Origin: Acidobacteriota bacterium
GTDB lineage: Bacteria; Acidobacteriota; Terriglobia; 20CM-2-55-15
NCBI GenBank assembly: GCA_003223875.1
Contig: QHWY01000095.1
Location: forward strand, 2,337-51,772
Reading direction: 5' to 3'
Length of the DNA: 49,436 bases
Shown here: positions 15,736-24,190 of the stretch, one piece after another
Numbering within the stretch: the stretch's first letter is position 1
How the letters are laid out: each line of letters begins with the position of its first letter
Position numbers and translations under genes: made by a program
The notes under the pieces: generated by a model
Seen by the model: only the letters and a program-made list of their open reading frames with translations
What the model was told of the DNA's origin: nothing
Database searches by the model: none

Positions 15736-17115
15736 ATGGTGGGTCCAGGCGCGTTGTGCGTTTCTCTCACTCCACGGAGTTTGGACGAAGTCTTTTCCTC
15801 GGACTTGACCGGAGCAGACTGCGTCGAAGTCCGCCTCGATTACCTGGACAACCCACGAGAATCCGTCACCACGCGTTGGGACCGTCTTCCACTGCCTGTG
15901 ATCGTGACGTGCCGCGGCCGCGAATGGGGCGGAAAATTCCAGGGATCGATCGATGAAGAGATTCGAATCCTTCAATATGCGGTAGAGAACGGCGCGAAAT
16001 TCATCGATATCGATTATCGATTTGCCCAATCCCTTGCCGGCGCTCCGGTCATCGGCTCGTTTCATGATTTCACGGGCACTCCACCTGATATCGACGCTGT
16101 ATTTGACCGCGCATGCTCCGGCCCCGCCGAGATCGCGAAGGTTGCCACATTTGTGAATTCCTGGTCCGACAATCGGCGATTACTTTCGCTACTTTCACGC
16201 GAGCAGCGCAAACCGGTCATCGTTGCCGGCATGGGCGAGCTGGGCCAGATCACACGCATCATCGGCCCGGCGCGCGGCAGCTTTCTTACTTACGCTGCTT
16301 CAACAGCTGCCTCGGCGCCGGGGCAACTTTCGACTGGGGAGATGCTCAATGTGTACCGATTCCGGCGTGTCCGCCGATCGACGAAGCTGATTGGCATTGT
16401 GGGATCGCCTGTCGGGCATTCTCTCTCTCCGAACCTTCATAATCGGGCTTTCGATTCGGCGAACTTGGACTTCGTTTATTTGAAATTTCCGACAGCGGAT
16501 TTGAAGGACTTTTTCGAAAACGCCCGTGCGATCGGAATCGTTGGGTTTTCGGTGACAATTCCGCACAAGACGGCGGTGATTCCATTTTTAGGAGAGTTGA
16601 CGGCCGAAGCCCGCAATGCCGGAGCGGTGAACACCGTTTGGTGGCGCGATGGTAAATGGATCGGCGAGAACACCGACGTTTATGGTGTACGGGCGGCGCT
16701 GGCGTCGGCGAAATTTGATGTTTCCGGCAAGACAGTCGTGATCCTCGGGGCAGGTGGCGCGGCGAAGGCAGCGGTGGCGGCATTGAAGGCCGCTCGAAAT
16801 GTCACAGTGCTTCCGCGGCGTGAAATTGCGTCCGCTTCGGCCCGTCGCTGCGATCTGCTGATCAATGCCACTCCCCTCGGAATGTCTCCGGCCGTGGACG
16901 AATCGCCGCTCGACGGGCCAATTCCTGCAGATGTGGTATTTGATATGGTCTATAATCCGCCGATAACGCGCCTGCTGAAATCCGCTCGAGACCAGGGTAA
17001 GACGGTCATCCAAGGCACGACGATGTTTCTGGCACAGGCGGCCCGGCAATTCGAAATTTGGACCGGTCATCGCGCCCCCTCAGAAATTTTCGAAGCGAAA
17101 ACAGGATTGTTATGA
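15736..17115 (+). CDS. aroDE: Bifunctional 3-dehydroquinate dehydratase / shikimate dehydrogenase
   Basis: A 459-residue fusion. Residues 1-215 are type I dehydroquinase: EVRLDYL, the catalytic His110 in GSFHDFTGTP and the Schiff-base Lys135 in AEIAKVATFV. Residues about 217-459 are shikimate dehydrogenase: GSPVGHSLSPNLHN, Lys278 in SVTIPHKTAV, NTDVYGV, the NADP loop GAGGAAKA and INATPLGMSP. It carries out two successive steps of the shikimate pathway feeding the trp and tyr genes downstream. The same fusion is known in plants and in some bacteria. Start ATG at 15736, 1 base after the cysK stop; the earlier in-frame start would lie inside cysK. Confidence 0.95.
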   Translation: MVGPGALCVSLTPRSLDEVFSSDLTGADCVEVRLDYLDNPRESVTTRWDRLPLPVIVTCRGREWGGKFQGSIDEEIRILQYAVENGAKFIDIDYRFAQSLAGAPVIGSFHDFTGTPPDIDAVFDRACSGPAEIAKVATFVNSWSDNRRLLSLLSREQRKPVIVAGMGELGQITRIIGPARGSFLTYAASTAASAPGQLSTGEMLNVYRFRRVRRSTKLIGIVGSPVGHSLSPNLHNRAFDSANLDFVYLKFPTADLKDFFENARAIGIVGFSVTIPHKTAVIPFLGELTAEARNAGAVNTVWWRDGKWIGENTDVYGVRAALASAKFDVSGKTVVILGAGGAAKAAVAALKAARNVTVLPRREIASASARRCDLLINATPLGMSPAVDESPLDGPIPADVVFDMVYNPPITRLLKSARDQGKTVIQGTTMFLAQAARQFEIWTGHRAPSEIFEAKTGLL

Positions 17116-18152
17116 GCCGCAACCACTCATTTCGAGTTCCGGCCAGCACGTCCAATTTGGGCGCGGGCTTTGATGCTTTGAGTCTTGCGTTGAACAGGTA
17201 TTTGAGGGTAACCCTCGAAATTGAGCCATTCCCCTCCTCGCAGAGGAGGGGTGGATGCGCCGAAGGCGCAGACGGGGTGGTCAGCTCGGGGAAAATGTTC
17301 GCCGAACTGACCACCCCGGCGCTTCGCGCCACCCCTCCTCTGCGAGGAGGGGAATGGCCGGATTTCGAGATCATCGCGAGCGGTATTGACGCGGCGTCTA
17401 TTCCGACGACGAGCGATAACTTAATCTTGCGCGTGGCCAAAAGCGTGGCATCGGCGCGGAATCGGCCGCTGCCAGGATTTCGAATGACGATCGACAATGA
17501 AATCCCGCTGGCGCGCGGCATGGGGTCGAGCGCAGCAGCCATCATCGCCGGAATTACCTGTTATGAGCTCGCCGCGAAGGAACGGCTGAGCGAGAAGGAC
17601 ATTTTTCGTCATGCCCACGAATTTGAATCGCATCCGGACAATCTCGCGGCAGCCCTGCGCGGAGGATTGGTTGTGGCAACCGAATCAGCCGAGGGCGGCG
17701 TCGTGATCGCGAAACTGACGGTTGCCGAGGGCGCAACGGCAATTGTCGTGATTCCCGGATTCGAACTTTCCACAGAGAAGGCTCGCGCGGTTCTGCCTCA
17801 GACCTATTCGAGACGCGACGCGGTTTACAACATTCAGAGGTCTGCTCTCACGGTTGCAGCGCTGACAACAGGCAACTGGCCGTTGCTGCGAGAAGCCATG
17901 CGCGATCGGATTCATCAGCCGTATCGTGCGCCGCTCATTCCAGGGTTTGAGGAAATTCTCGCGCTCGACTTGCCGGGTCTAGTTGGAGTGTCATTGAGCG
18001 GCGCCGGCCCGACGGTGTTCGCGTTGGCAAAACCTGCGGATGCGGAAGGGACAGGCCGGGCTATCGCGAATGTCTTCGAGAAATATGGAGTGAGTGCAAT
18101 CCCGCACTTTGTAAACATCGACACTGTAGGAAGGTATATAGAGCCATCATGA
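17112..18152 (+). CDS. thrB: Homoserine kinase carrying an in-frame palindromic-element insertion
   Basis: The 346-residue GHMP kinase has the N-terminal RVPASTSNLGAGFDALSLAL, the ATP loop PLARGMGSSAAAIIAG (132-147) and the C-terminal GVSLSGAGPTVFAL. It phosphorylates homoserine for threonine synthesis. Residues about 39-82 (PFPSSQRRGGCAEG...LRGGEW) are translated mobile element; removing them leaves about 302 residues, the normal family length, and rejoins RVTLEIE with PDFEI. So the insertion has kept the frame. Whether the enzyme still works is unknown, but the rest is well preserved. Both ends overlap neighbours by 4 bases. Confidence 0.92.
   Translation: MSRNHSFRVPASTSNLGAGFDALSLALNRYLRVTLEIEPFPSSQRRGGCAEGADGVVSSGKMFAELTTPALRATPPLRGGEWPDFEIIASGIDAASIPTTSDNLILRVAKSVASARNRPLPGFRMTIDNEIPLARGMGSSAAAIIAGITCYELAAKERLSEKDIFRHAHEFESHPDNLAAALRGGLVVATESAEGGVVIAKLTVAEGATAIVVIPGFELSTEKARAVLPQTYSRRDAVYNIQRSALTVAALTTGNWPLLREAMRDRIHQPYRAPLIPGFEEILALDLPGLVGVSLSGAGPTVFALAKPADAEGTGRAIANVFEKYGVSAIPHFVNIDTVGRYIEPS
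17228..17355. repeat. Palindromic mobile element, copy 1 (inside thrB)
   Basis: 128 bp bounded by ATTCCCCTCCTC and GAGGAGGGGAAT. The outer 27 bases at each end are perfect inverted repeats, and each end is itself a hairpin (CCCCTCCTC, GCA or TGC, GAGGAGGGG). Inside, GGGGTGGTCAG pairs with CTGACCACCCC. This short form lacks the extra module seen in the copies at 24191 and 32817. Net inserted length is a multiple of three. Confidence 0.9.
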
Positions 18153-19204
18153 GAAAGCTCAAAGTTGGAATACTCGGTGCAACGGGAACCGTCGGCCAGC
18201 GAATGATTCAGTTGCTGGAACGGCATCCTTGGTTCGAAGTCTCTTCTGTCGCGGCGTCCGACAATTCCGCTGGGAAAAACTATGCCCAAGCCACGCGTTG
18301 GATGCTGGAGACTTCAATTCCCGAAGCTGTGGCAAAGATGACGGTCCAGCCTTGCCAGCCAGGTCTGGATTGCGAGTTCGTGCTGTCGGGACTGCCATCT
18401 TCCATCGCGGAGGAAACGGAACTTCAACTCGCGAAAGCTGGGATGCCGGTAGTGAGCAACGCTGCAAGTCATCGAATGAAAGCCGACGTTCCGCTGCTCG
18501 TGCCTGAAATCAACGCCGACCATCTCGATGCGCTTGAACTGCAGAAGAAACGAATTGGAAGCCGCGGCTTCATCGTGACGAATCCGAACTGTTCTACCAT
18601 CGGTCTTGTGTTTCCTCTGGCTGCGCTCGATCGTAAATTCAAGGTCGAAGCCGTTCACGTCGTGACCATGCAAGCCTTATCCGGAGCCGGCTATCCTGGG
18701 GTGGCATCGCTCGACATTATCGATAATGTGCTTCCGTCAATCGATATGGGCGGTGAAGATCGCAAGATTGAAACCGAGCCGCTGAAGGTTCTCGGCAAGT
18801 GGCGTGAGAATCGATTTGTCGATGCGCCTATGCGCATCAGTGCCATGACGCACCGCGTTAATGTCCGTGACGGGCATCTGGAAGCCGTTTCCGTCAAGCT
18901 TGGAACAGCGCCGTCGCGCGAAGAAGTTGAGTCCGCTCTTCGCGACTTCGCGTCACCAATCGACGAGCTGCAATTACCGTCGGCTCCGCGACCGGTGATT
19001 CATCTGGAGTCTCACGTTCAGCGGCCGCAGCCTCGCCTGGACCGCGATCGCGCCCAGGGCATGGCTGTCGTGGTTGGTCCGGTTAATCCGTGCGCTGTTC
19101 TCGATTATAAATTCAGGCTGCTCAGCCACAATACCATTCGCGGAGCCGCAGGCGCGGCCCTATTGAACGCGGAACTCATGTATCGCAAGGGATTGTTAGG
19201 ATGA
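18149..19204 (+). CDS. asd: Aspartate-semialdehyde dehydrogenase (archaeal/fungal-type)
   Basis: The 351-residue protein has VGILGATGTVGQRMIQLL for NADP binding, the catalytic Cys148 in VTNPNCSTIGLVFPL and MQALSGAGYPGVASLDIIDN, a segment typical of the type that prevails in archaea and fungi, together with MTHRVNVRDGHLEAVSVKL. It makes aspartate semialdehyde for threonine, methionine and lysine. It overlaps thrB by 4 bases; aspartokinase and homoserine dehydrogenase are not in the window. After it comes the tandem-repeat region. Confidence 0.94.
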   Translation: MRKLKVGILGATGTVGQRMIQLLERHPWFEVSSVAASDNSAGKNYAQATRWMLETSIPEAVAKMTVQPCQPGLDCEFVLSGLPSSIAEETELQLAKAGMPVVSNAASHRMKADVPLLVPEINADHLDALELQKKRIGSRGFIVTNPNCSTIGLVFPLAALDRKFKVEAVHVVTMQALSGAGYPGVASLDIIDNVLPSIDMGGEDRKIETEPLKVLGKWRENRFVDAPMRISAMTHRVNVRDGHLEAVSVKLGTAPSREEVESALRDFASPIDELQLPSAPRPVIHLESHVQRPQPRLDRDRAQGMAVVVGPVNPCAVLDYKFRLLSHNTIRGAAGAALLNAELMYRKGLLG

Positions 19205-19422
19205 GCGGAGCACGCGAAGCGCGAGGCCGACAGGCCGCAGCCGTAAACAATGCAAGCCCGACGCGAAGCGCAAGCGCGGTAGCGCGCAGCCTCAAGACGC
19301 GAAGCGCAAGCGCGGTAGCGCGCAGCCTCAAGACGCGAAGCGCAAGCGCGGTAGCGCGCAGCCTCAAGACGCGAAGCGCAAGCGCGGTAGCGCGCAGCCT
19401 CAAGAGAGGGCGCAGCGAGTAA
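19201..19422 (+). CDS. Possible small basic repeat protein after asd
   Basis: A 73-codon frame starts at an ATG overlapping the asd stop (ATGA) and reads MSGAREARGRQAAAVNNASP, then four copies of KTRSASAVARSL (12 residues each). It keeps the same junction style as real genes here, and the repeat unit (36 bp) preserves the frame. But the sequence is also explained as repeat expansion of a mobile-element module, so coding status is doubtful. No similar protein is known to me. Confidence 0.25.
   Translation: MSGAREARGRQAAAVNNASPTRSASAVARSLKTRSASAVARSLKTRSASAVARSLKTRSASAVARSLKRGRSE
19261..19404. repeat. Tandem array, four 36-bp units
   Basis: Four identical head-to-tail copies of a 36-base unit beginning ACGCGAAGCGCAAGCGCGGT and ending GCAGCCTCAAG, with no spacers. 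The unit matches, at 30 of 35 positions by eye, the reverse complement of the module GCTTGAGG-side segment inside the palindromic elements at 24191 and 32817 (CTTGAGGCTTCGCCCTATCG and on). Confidence 0.95.
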
Positions 19423-19559
19423 CCGATGAGCGGAGCGAATGCAAGGCCGATAGGGCGCAGCGAGTAACCGATGAGCGGAGCGAATGCAAGGCCGATAGGG
19501 CGCAGCGAGTAACCGATGAGCGGAGCGAATGCAAGGCCGATAGGGCGCAGCGAGTAACC
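19407..19559. repeat. Tandem array, three 45-bp units plus a partial unit, each with a 13-codon minigene
   Basis: Three identical 45-base units (19407-19541) and 18 bases of a fourth. Each unit holds a complete ATG-to-TAA frame for MSGANARPIGRSE; the three frames (19426-19467, 19471-19512, 19516-19557) are separated by CCG only. The last ends 4 bases before the hisZ start. All are in the same frame as the asd-overlapping ATG at 19201. Translation is possible but not shown. Confidence 0.92.
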
Positions 19560-19561
19560 AA

Positions 19562-20644
19562 ATGAAATCCTATACCCAGATACCTCCCGGAACACAAATC
19601 GTCATCGGATGCGCCGCGAGACGCCGGCGTGTTCTGGAACGGACGATCTGTTCTGTATTTGAGGGCTGGTCGTACGAAGAGATTATTCCACCGATCTTTG
19701 ATTATTACGATGTTTTCGTTAAAGGCATGGGCAGCGGTCCAGAAGAACAGATTTACCGATTTATCGATCGTGAGGGAAACATCCTGGCGCTACGGCCCGA
19801 ATTCACGTCGCTTGTTGCCAAAACCGTCGCAACAAGGCTGGCGAATTCTCCAAAACCGATCCGGCTTTACTATTCGGGGGAAGTATTGCGGTTCGAAAAA
19901 CCGAAAGGTGGCCGGCAGCGGGAGTTCGCACAGATCGGTATTGAGCACTATGGGGGCTCCGGTAAAACTGCAGACGTTGAAGTTCTGCTGATTGCGGTTG
20001 AAACATTTCAGCGGCTCGGTATTCAAGGATTTCAAATCAATCTTGGAAGTGTGGATTTCTTTGGCGGGATTGTTGATGGAATGGAATTCCCGGCCGATCA
20101 GATCACCCAACTCAAGGATGTTCTCAATGTGAAGGATCAGTCGGGCCTGGAGGCATTGCTCGAACATCTGCCGCTGGGCGACCGGCGAAAGAAGATCCTG
20201 CGCGCGGTGCCGCATCTAACCGGAGACAAGGCCGTCATCGCAGAAGCGCGGGAGCTTGTGAAAAATCCGCGATCAGTCGACGCACTGGATCATCTTGAAG
20301 AGATTTACTCGATATTCGAGCGCCTCGACCTCGCGCAGCATCTCACGATCGACCTGGGAGAAATTCGCGGATTTGATTATTACTCGGGCATTCTCTTTCG
20401 CGCTTACGTGAGAGATCTTGGATTTGAAGTAGCAAGCGGCGGCCGTTACGACGGGCTTCCGGCAGCGTTCGGCGAGGATCTTCCAGCCGTAGGGTTCTCT
20501 TTCAGTGTGGATCGACTCGAACAGATTGTCACGCCCACGCTGGAAATTCCCGATGTAGAAGCAGCTTCGATCGACGTTGATGATGGCTTCGATAAAGCTT
20601 TGCAGCTTCGTCGGTCGGGTAAGGCGGTGAAGCTATGCTTGTGA
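19562..20644 (+). CDS. hisZ: ATP phosphoribosyltransferase regulatory subunit
   Basis: The 360-residue protein is a histidyl-tRNA synthetase paralogue: class II motif 2 is YYSGEVLRFEKPKGGRQREF and motif 3 is GGRYDGLPAAFGEDLPAVGF. It lacks the C-terminal anticodon-binding domain of true HisS. HisZ pairs with short HisG, and the next gene is exactly that. The start follows the tandem array; no clear Shine-Dalgarno sequence is visible (the upstream bases are repeat), which may matter for expression. It overlaps hisG by 10 bases. Confidence 0.92.
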   Translation: MKSYTQIPPGTQIVIGCAARRRRVLERTICSVFEGWSYEEIIPPIFDYYDVFVKGMGSGPEEQIYRFIDREGNILALRPEFTSLVAKTVATRLANSPKPIRLYYSGEVLRFEKPKGGRQREFAQIGIEHYGGSGKTADVEVLLIAVETFQRLGIQGFQINLGSVDFFGGIVDGMEFPADQITQLKDVLNVKDQSGLEALLEHLPLGDRRKKILRAVPHLTGDKAVIAEARELVKNPRSVDALDHLEEIYSIFERLDLAQHLTIDLGEIRGFDYYSGILFRAYVRDLGFEVASGGRYDGLPAAFGEDLPAVGFSFSVDRLEQIVTPTLEIPDVEAASIDVDDGFDKALQLRRSGKAVKLCL

Positions 20645-21270
20645 TCGCGCTATGCAAGGGACGATTTCTGGCGCCTTCACTCGACCTGCTAACCGAAGCC
20701 GGGATTTGCTTTCCGGAAGACATCGCATCGTCGAGAAAACTCATCTTCAACTCCGAAGACCACAGCTTTCGCGCTGTCCTGGTTAAGCCTGCGGATGTGC
20801 CAACGTATGTCGAATACGGTGCGGCCGACATGGGGATTGCCGGACGAGACGTGATTTTGGAATCCCGTGCGGATGTTCTCCAACCGCTGGATTTGAAATT
20901 CGGCTACTGCAAAATTGCTGTGGCAGGGGCCAATGGAATTTCTGAAGGTGCCCCGCCGAATACCTCGCGTCCGACGATTCGCGTAGCTACCAAATATCCG
21001 CGTATCACGATGGACTACTACAACTCCCGCGGCATTCCCGTCGAGATTATCCCACTTTCCGGATCTATCGAACTGGCACCGCTGATCGGGCTTGCCGACC
21101 GGATCGTGGACCTGGTCGAGACCGGACGCACGTTGAAGGACAACGGGCTCGAAATTGTCGAAGTCATCGCCGAAAGTTCCGCGAGGCTCCTGATCAATCG
21201 CGCGGGATACCAGACCAAACGCGACGAAGTTCTTCAGCTTATCCAGGCGCTGGAGAAAGTGATTCGATGA
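20635..21270 (+). CDS. hisG: ATP phosphoribosyltransferase, short form
   Basis: The 211-residue protein starts MLVIALCKGRFLAPSLDLL and has DVPTYVEYGAADMGIAGRDV, KIAVAG and the phosphate site DLVETGRTLKDNGLE. It is the short type without the C-terminal regulatory domain and so needs HisZ, encoded just upstream. It catalyses the first step of histidine synthesis, joining ATP and PRPP. Overlap with hisZ is 10 bases and with hisD 4 bases. Confidence 0.96.
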   Translation: MLVIALCKGRFLAPSLDLLTEAGICFPEDIASSRKLIFNSEDHSFRAVLVKPADVPTYVEYGAADMGIAGRDVILESRADVLQPLDLKFGYCKIAVAGANGISEGAPPNTSRPTIRVATKYPRITMDYYNSRGIPVEIIPLSGSIELAPLIGLADRIVDLVETGRTLKDNGLEIVEVIAESSARLLINRAGYQTKRDEVLQLIQALEKVIR

Positions 21271-22553
21271 GGATTGTGGATTTGAGTGCTGAATTGAACC
21301 TGAGCGAAGTCGACAGTCTTCTCGCATCCGATGTCCAACAAAACATCGATAAAACCGTGCACGAAATCATCGAGGATATACGCAGCCGCGGCGACGAGGC
21401 GTTGTGCGACTATACGAAGCGCTTCGATGAGTTCGAATTGGTGCCGGAGTTGATGCGCGTTCCCGAGGAAGACATCCAGTGGTTCGCCTCTGATGCCGAC
21501 GATGAGCTGGTCGAAATTCTGCGTCAGGCCGCAAAGAACATACGCGAGTTCCACGAGCAACAGACCGAGGACTCGTGGGAATGTTACGCGGGCGACGGCA
21601 TCCGGCTAGGGGTTCGCCAGACGCCAATTGGGCGAGCCGGCATTTACATTCCCGGCGGCAAGGCGGCTTATCCGTCTTCGGTGTTGATGAATGTGATCCC
21701 TGCTCAGGTCGCCGGTGTCGAGCGTATCGTTGTCGTTACACCGCCGCGGGCGCTGGAAGAAAATCCGTTGGTCGCCGCTGCTTTAAAGCTGCTCAGCCTG
21801 AACGAAGTTTACCGGATCGGCGGAGCGCAGGCGATCGGCGCGCTAGCCTACGGAACCCAAACCGTTCCACAAGTTCACAAGATTGTCGGCCCCGGCAATC
21901 AATATGTTCAATCGGCGAAGCGCCACGTCTATGGAATCGTTGACATCGACATGCTCGCGGGACCCAGCGAAGTCGCGATTGTCGCTGACGAAACCTGCGA
22001 TCCAGCCTGGATTGCAGCGGATCTGCTCGCTCAAGCGGAACATGATGAGATGGCCGGAGTGTGGCTCATTTGCTGGTCTCGAGAGCTGGCGGCTTCAGTA
22101 TTTGATGAAGTTCGGGCACAGCTCGAGTTGTTGGATCGCAGCAGCATTGCTCGTGTCGCGGTGGTCGATAGAGGAATTATCTTCATCGTCGGAGGCGAGG
22201 ATGATGCGATCACCATAGTCAACCACATCGCGCCCGAACATGTGGAAGTGTTGATGGCCGAGCCGGACCACGTGTCGGACAACATTAACAATGCAGGTGC
22301 GATTTTTATTGGCCGCTACGCCCCGACCGTAGTGGGGGATTACTTTGCGGGACCGAGTCACGTGTTGCCGACTAATCGGACGGCGCGTTTTTTTTCGCCG
22401 CTAGGCGTGCCGGATTTTATGAAGCGCACCAGCGTTATTCGTTATTCGGGCCGCGCCATCGAACGCTTTGGGGAAATGATCGAGAAATTTGCAATTGCGG
22501 AAGGTCTGACGGGACATGCCAAATCCATCACGATTCGACGTCATAAAGCCTGA
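21267..22553 (+). CDS. hisD: Histidinol dehydrogenase
   Basis: The 428-residue protein has all HisD landmarks: GRAGIYIPGGKAAYPSSVLM, IGGAQAIGALAYGT, KIVGPGNQYVQSAKR, DMLAGPSEVAIVADE, DLLAQAEHD (zinc and catalytic region), NHIAPEHVEVLM and GPSHVLPTNRTARF. It oxidises histidinol to histidine, the last two steps. It overlaps hisG by 4 bases and hisC by 38 bases, the longest overlap in the run. Confidence 0.97.
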   Translation: MRIVDLSAELNLSEVDSLLASDVQQNIDKTVHEIIEDIRSRGDEALCDYTKRFDEFELVPELMRVPEEDIQWFASDADDELVEILRQAAKNIREFHEQQTEDSWECYAGDGIRLGVRQTPIGRAGIYIPGGKAAYPSSVLMNVIPAQVAGVERIVVVTPPRALEENPLVAAALKLLSLNEVYRIGGAQAIGALAYGTQTVPQVHKIVGPGNQYVQSAKRHVYGIVDIDMLAGPSEVAIVADETCDPAWIAADLLAQAEHDEMAGVWLICWSRELAASVFDEVRAQLELLDRSSIARVAVVDRGIIFIVGGEDDAITIVNHIAPEHVEVLMAEPDHVSDNINNAGAIFIGRYAPTVVGDYFAGPSHVLPTNRTARFFSPLGVPDFMKRTSVIRYSGRAIERFGEMIEKFAIAEGLTGHAKSITIRRHKA

Positions 22554-23604
22554 AGTCCGCGGCTTGTCCGCGTATACTCTCAAGCATTTCGACGCCGCCG
22601 TCAAACTCGACCAAAATGAGAATCCGTATGAGCTTCCAACGGATCTCAAGCGAGAGGTTGTGGATCGCGTGCTCCGGCGCCCGTGGGGCCGGTATCCGGA
22701 GTTCGTTCCAGCCGCCGTTATTCACTCGCTCGCCAAATTTACGGGATGGCCGAGCGAGGGAATTCTGGTCGGCAATGGTTCGAATGAACTGATTCAGGCC
22801 TCACTAACCGTAACGCTTGGTCCTGGCCGGAAATTGGCTGTGCCGCAGCCGACGTTCACCTTGTACAAATTGATGGCCACGGCGCTTCAGGCCGAGGTAG
22901 CCGAAATTCTTCTCGATGCCGAGCGCTTGACGTTCGACGTGGACAAGCTCCTGGAAGCGTCTCGCACTTCGGAAGTGGTTGTTGTCTGCGCGCCGAATAA
23001 CCCAACTGGAAATCTTCTCGAACGTGAGGCTTTGGTTGCATTGTTGAAGAATGCAAAAGGGCTGGTGCTCGTCGATGAGGCGTATCACGAGTTCAGCGGA
23101 CAGACGGCGTTTTCACTACTGCCCGATTACCGGAATCTTGTCGTACTGCGCACGTTCTCGAAGGCGATGTCGATGGCTGGACTCCGCTTTGGTTACATGA
23201 TGGCGCACCCGGAAATCGCGCGCGAAGTTTACAAATCGAAACTGCCATATAACGTCAATATCTTCACCCTCACGGCCGCAGAACTTGTGATCGAGAGACG
23301 CTCGCTGTTGAATCAAGCCATAGCGGACTTGATTCGAGAACGCGATCGCGTATTTGCCGAACTTCAGAGACGTGCGGCGGTACGCGCATTTCCATCGCAG
23401 GCCAATTTTATCTTGATGAAGACCGCCAGGCCGGCTCGCCAATTGTTTGATGCGCTGTACGGCCGTGGCGTATTGGTCCGCGATGTGAGTTCTTATCCCC
23501 TGCTTGACCGGTGTCTACGAATTTCGATCGGAACTCCGGAAGAAAACGACCGATTCCTTGCGGCACTCGACCAAGCTTTGGAGAACAAAAATGGATCCAC
23601 GTAA
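22516..23604 (+). CDS. hisC: Histidinol-phosphate aminotransferase
   Basis: The 362-residue fold-type I aminotransferase has LSAYTLKHFDAAVKLDQNEN, VGNGSNELIQ, CAPNNPTGN, LVDEAYHEF and the PLP lysine in RTFSKAMSMAGLRFGYM, and ends in RISIGTPEENDRFLAAL. It converts imidazole acetol phosphate to histidinol phosphate. The chosen ATG at 22516 lies 38 bases inside hisD and gives the expected N terminus; no later ATG is compatible with the conserved start. It overlaps hisB by 14 bases. Confidence 0.95.
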   Translation: MPNPSRFDVIKPEVRGLSAYTLKHFDAAVKLDQNENPYELPTDLKREVVDRVLRRPWGRYPEFVPAAVIHSLAKFTGWPSEGILVGNGSNELIQASLTVTLGPGRKLAVPQPTFTLYKLMATALQAEVAEILLDAERLTFDVDKLLEASRTSEVVVVCAPNNPTGNLLEREALVALLKNAKGLVLVDEAYHEFSGQTAFSLLPDYRNLVVLRTFSKAMSMAGLRFGYMMAHPEIAREVYKSKLPYNVNIFTLTAAELVIERRSLLNQAIADLIRERDRVFAELQRRAAVRAFPSQANFILMKTARPARQLFDALYGRGVLVRDVSSYPLLDRCLRISIGTPEENDRFLAALDQALENKNGST

Positions 23605-24175
23605 AGCGACCAAGTCGCGGAAAACGAACGAGACGGAAATTCGAGTAAACCTGAATCTAGATGGCACCGGGGAATATCAGATCGGAACCGGCATTCCGTT
23701 CTTTGATCACATGCTGGCTCAGTTGGCGCGGCACGGGCATTTTGATCTGGAGATCAACGCGAAAGGCGATCTGGAAATTGACGGTCACCATACCGTGGAA
23801 GATGTCGGTTGGGTTCTGGGACAGGCATTTAGCGAAGCCGGCGGCGACCGCCGCGGCATCGTCCGTTTCGCGCATGCATACGTGCCGCTGGATGAGGCCT
23901 TGACACGGGTTGTTATCGATCTTTCCGGGCGGCCGTATCTGGTATACAAAGTCGAGTTCAAGGCCGCGCGCATCGGCGACCTGCAGACGGAATTGATCGA
24001 GGAATTTTTGAAAGCGTTTGCGCAGGAGGGGCGGTTCAATCTTCATGTGGAAAACGTGTACGGCCGAAATCAACACCACATAGCCGAAACGATTTTCAAA
24101 GCGACTGCACGCGCGCTGCACATGGCGAGTCGCGTCGAGCATGCCCAGATTCCGTCAACGAAAGGGGTATTGTGA
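23591..24175 (+). CDS. hisB: Imidazoleglycerol-phosphate dehydratase
   Basis: The 194-residue single-function HisB has TGIPFFDHMLAQLARHG, the manganese-binding DGHHTVEDVGWVLGQAF, FAHAYVPLDEALTRVVIDLS and the second metal motif NQHHIAETIFKATARAL. There is no fused phosphatase domain, so histidinol phosphatase must be elsewhere; no candidate is in this window. I chose the ATG at 23591; the upstream extension is hisC shadow. A palindromic element separates it from hisH. Confidence 0.96.
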   Translation: MDPRKATKSRKTNETEIRVNLNLDGTGEYQIGTGIPFFDHMLAQLARHGHFDLEINAKGDLEIDGHHTVEDVGWVLGQAFSEAGGDRRGIVRFAHAYVPLDEALTRVVIDLSGRPYLVYKVEFKAARIGDLQTELIEEFLKAFAQEGRFNLHVENVYGRNQHHIAETIFKATARALHMASRVEHAQIPSTKGVL

Positions 24176-24190
24176 GAGGTCGTGCAAGAC

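Noticed and set aside
19261..19404. CRISPR array (36-bp repeat period)
   Set aside because: The units are contiguous and identical with no spacers, and there are no cas genes.
19176..19595. Long minus-strand frame with repeated YSLRPIGLAFAPLIG
   Set aside because: It is just the reverse reading of the tandem arrays; it overlaps the ends of asd and hisZ and has no start signal.
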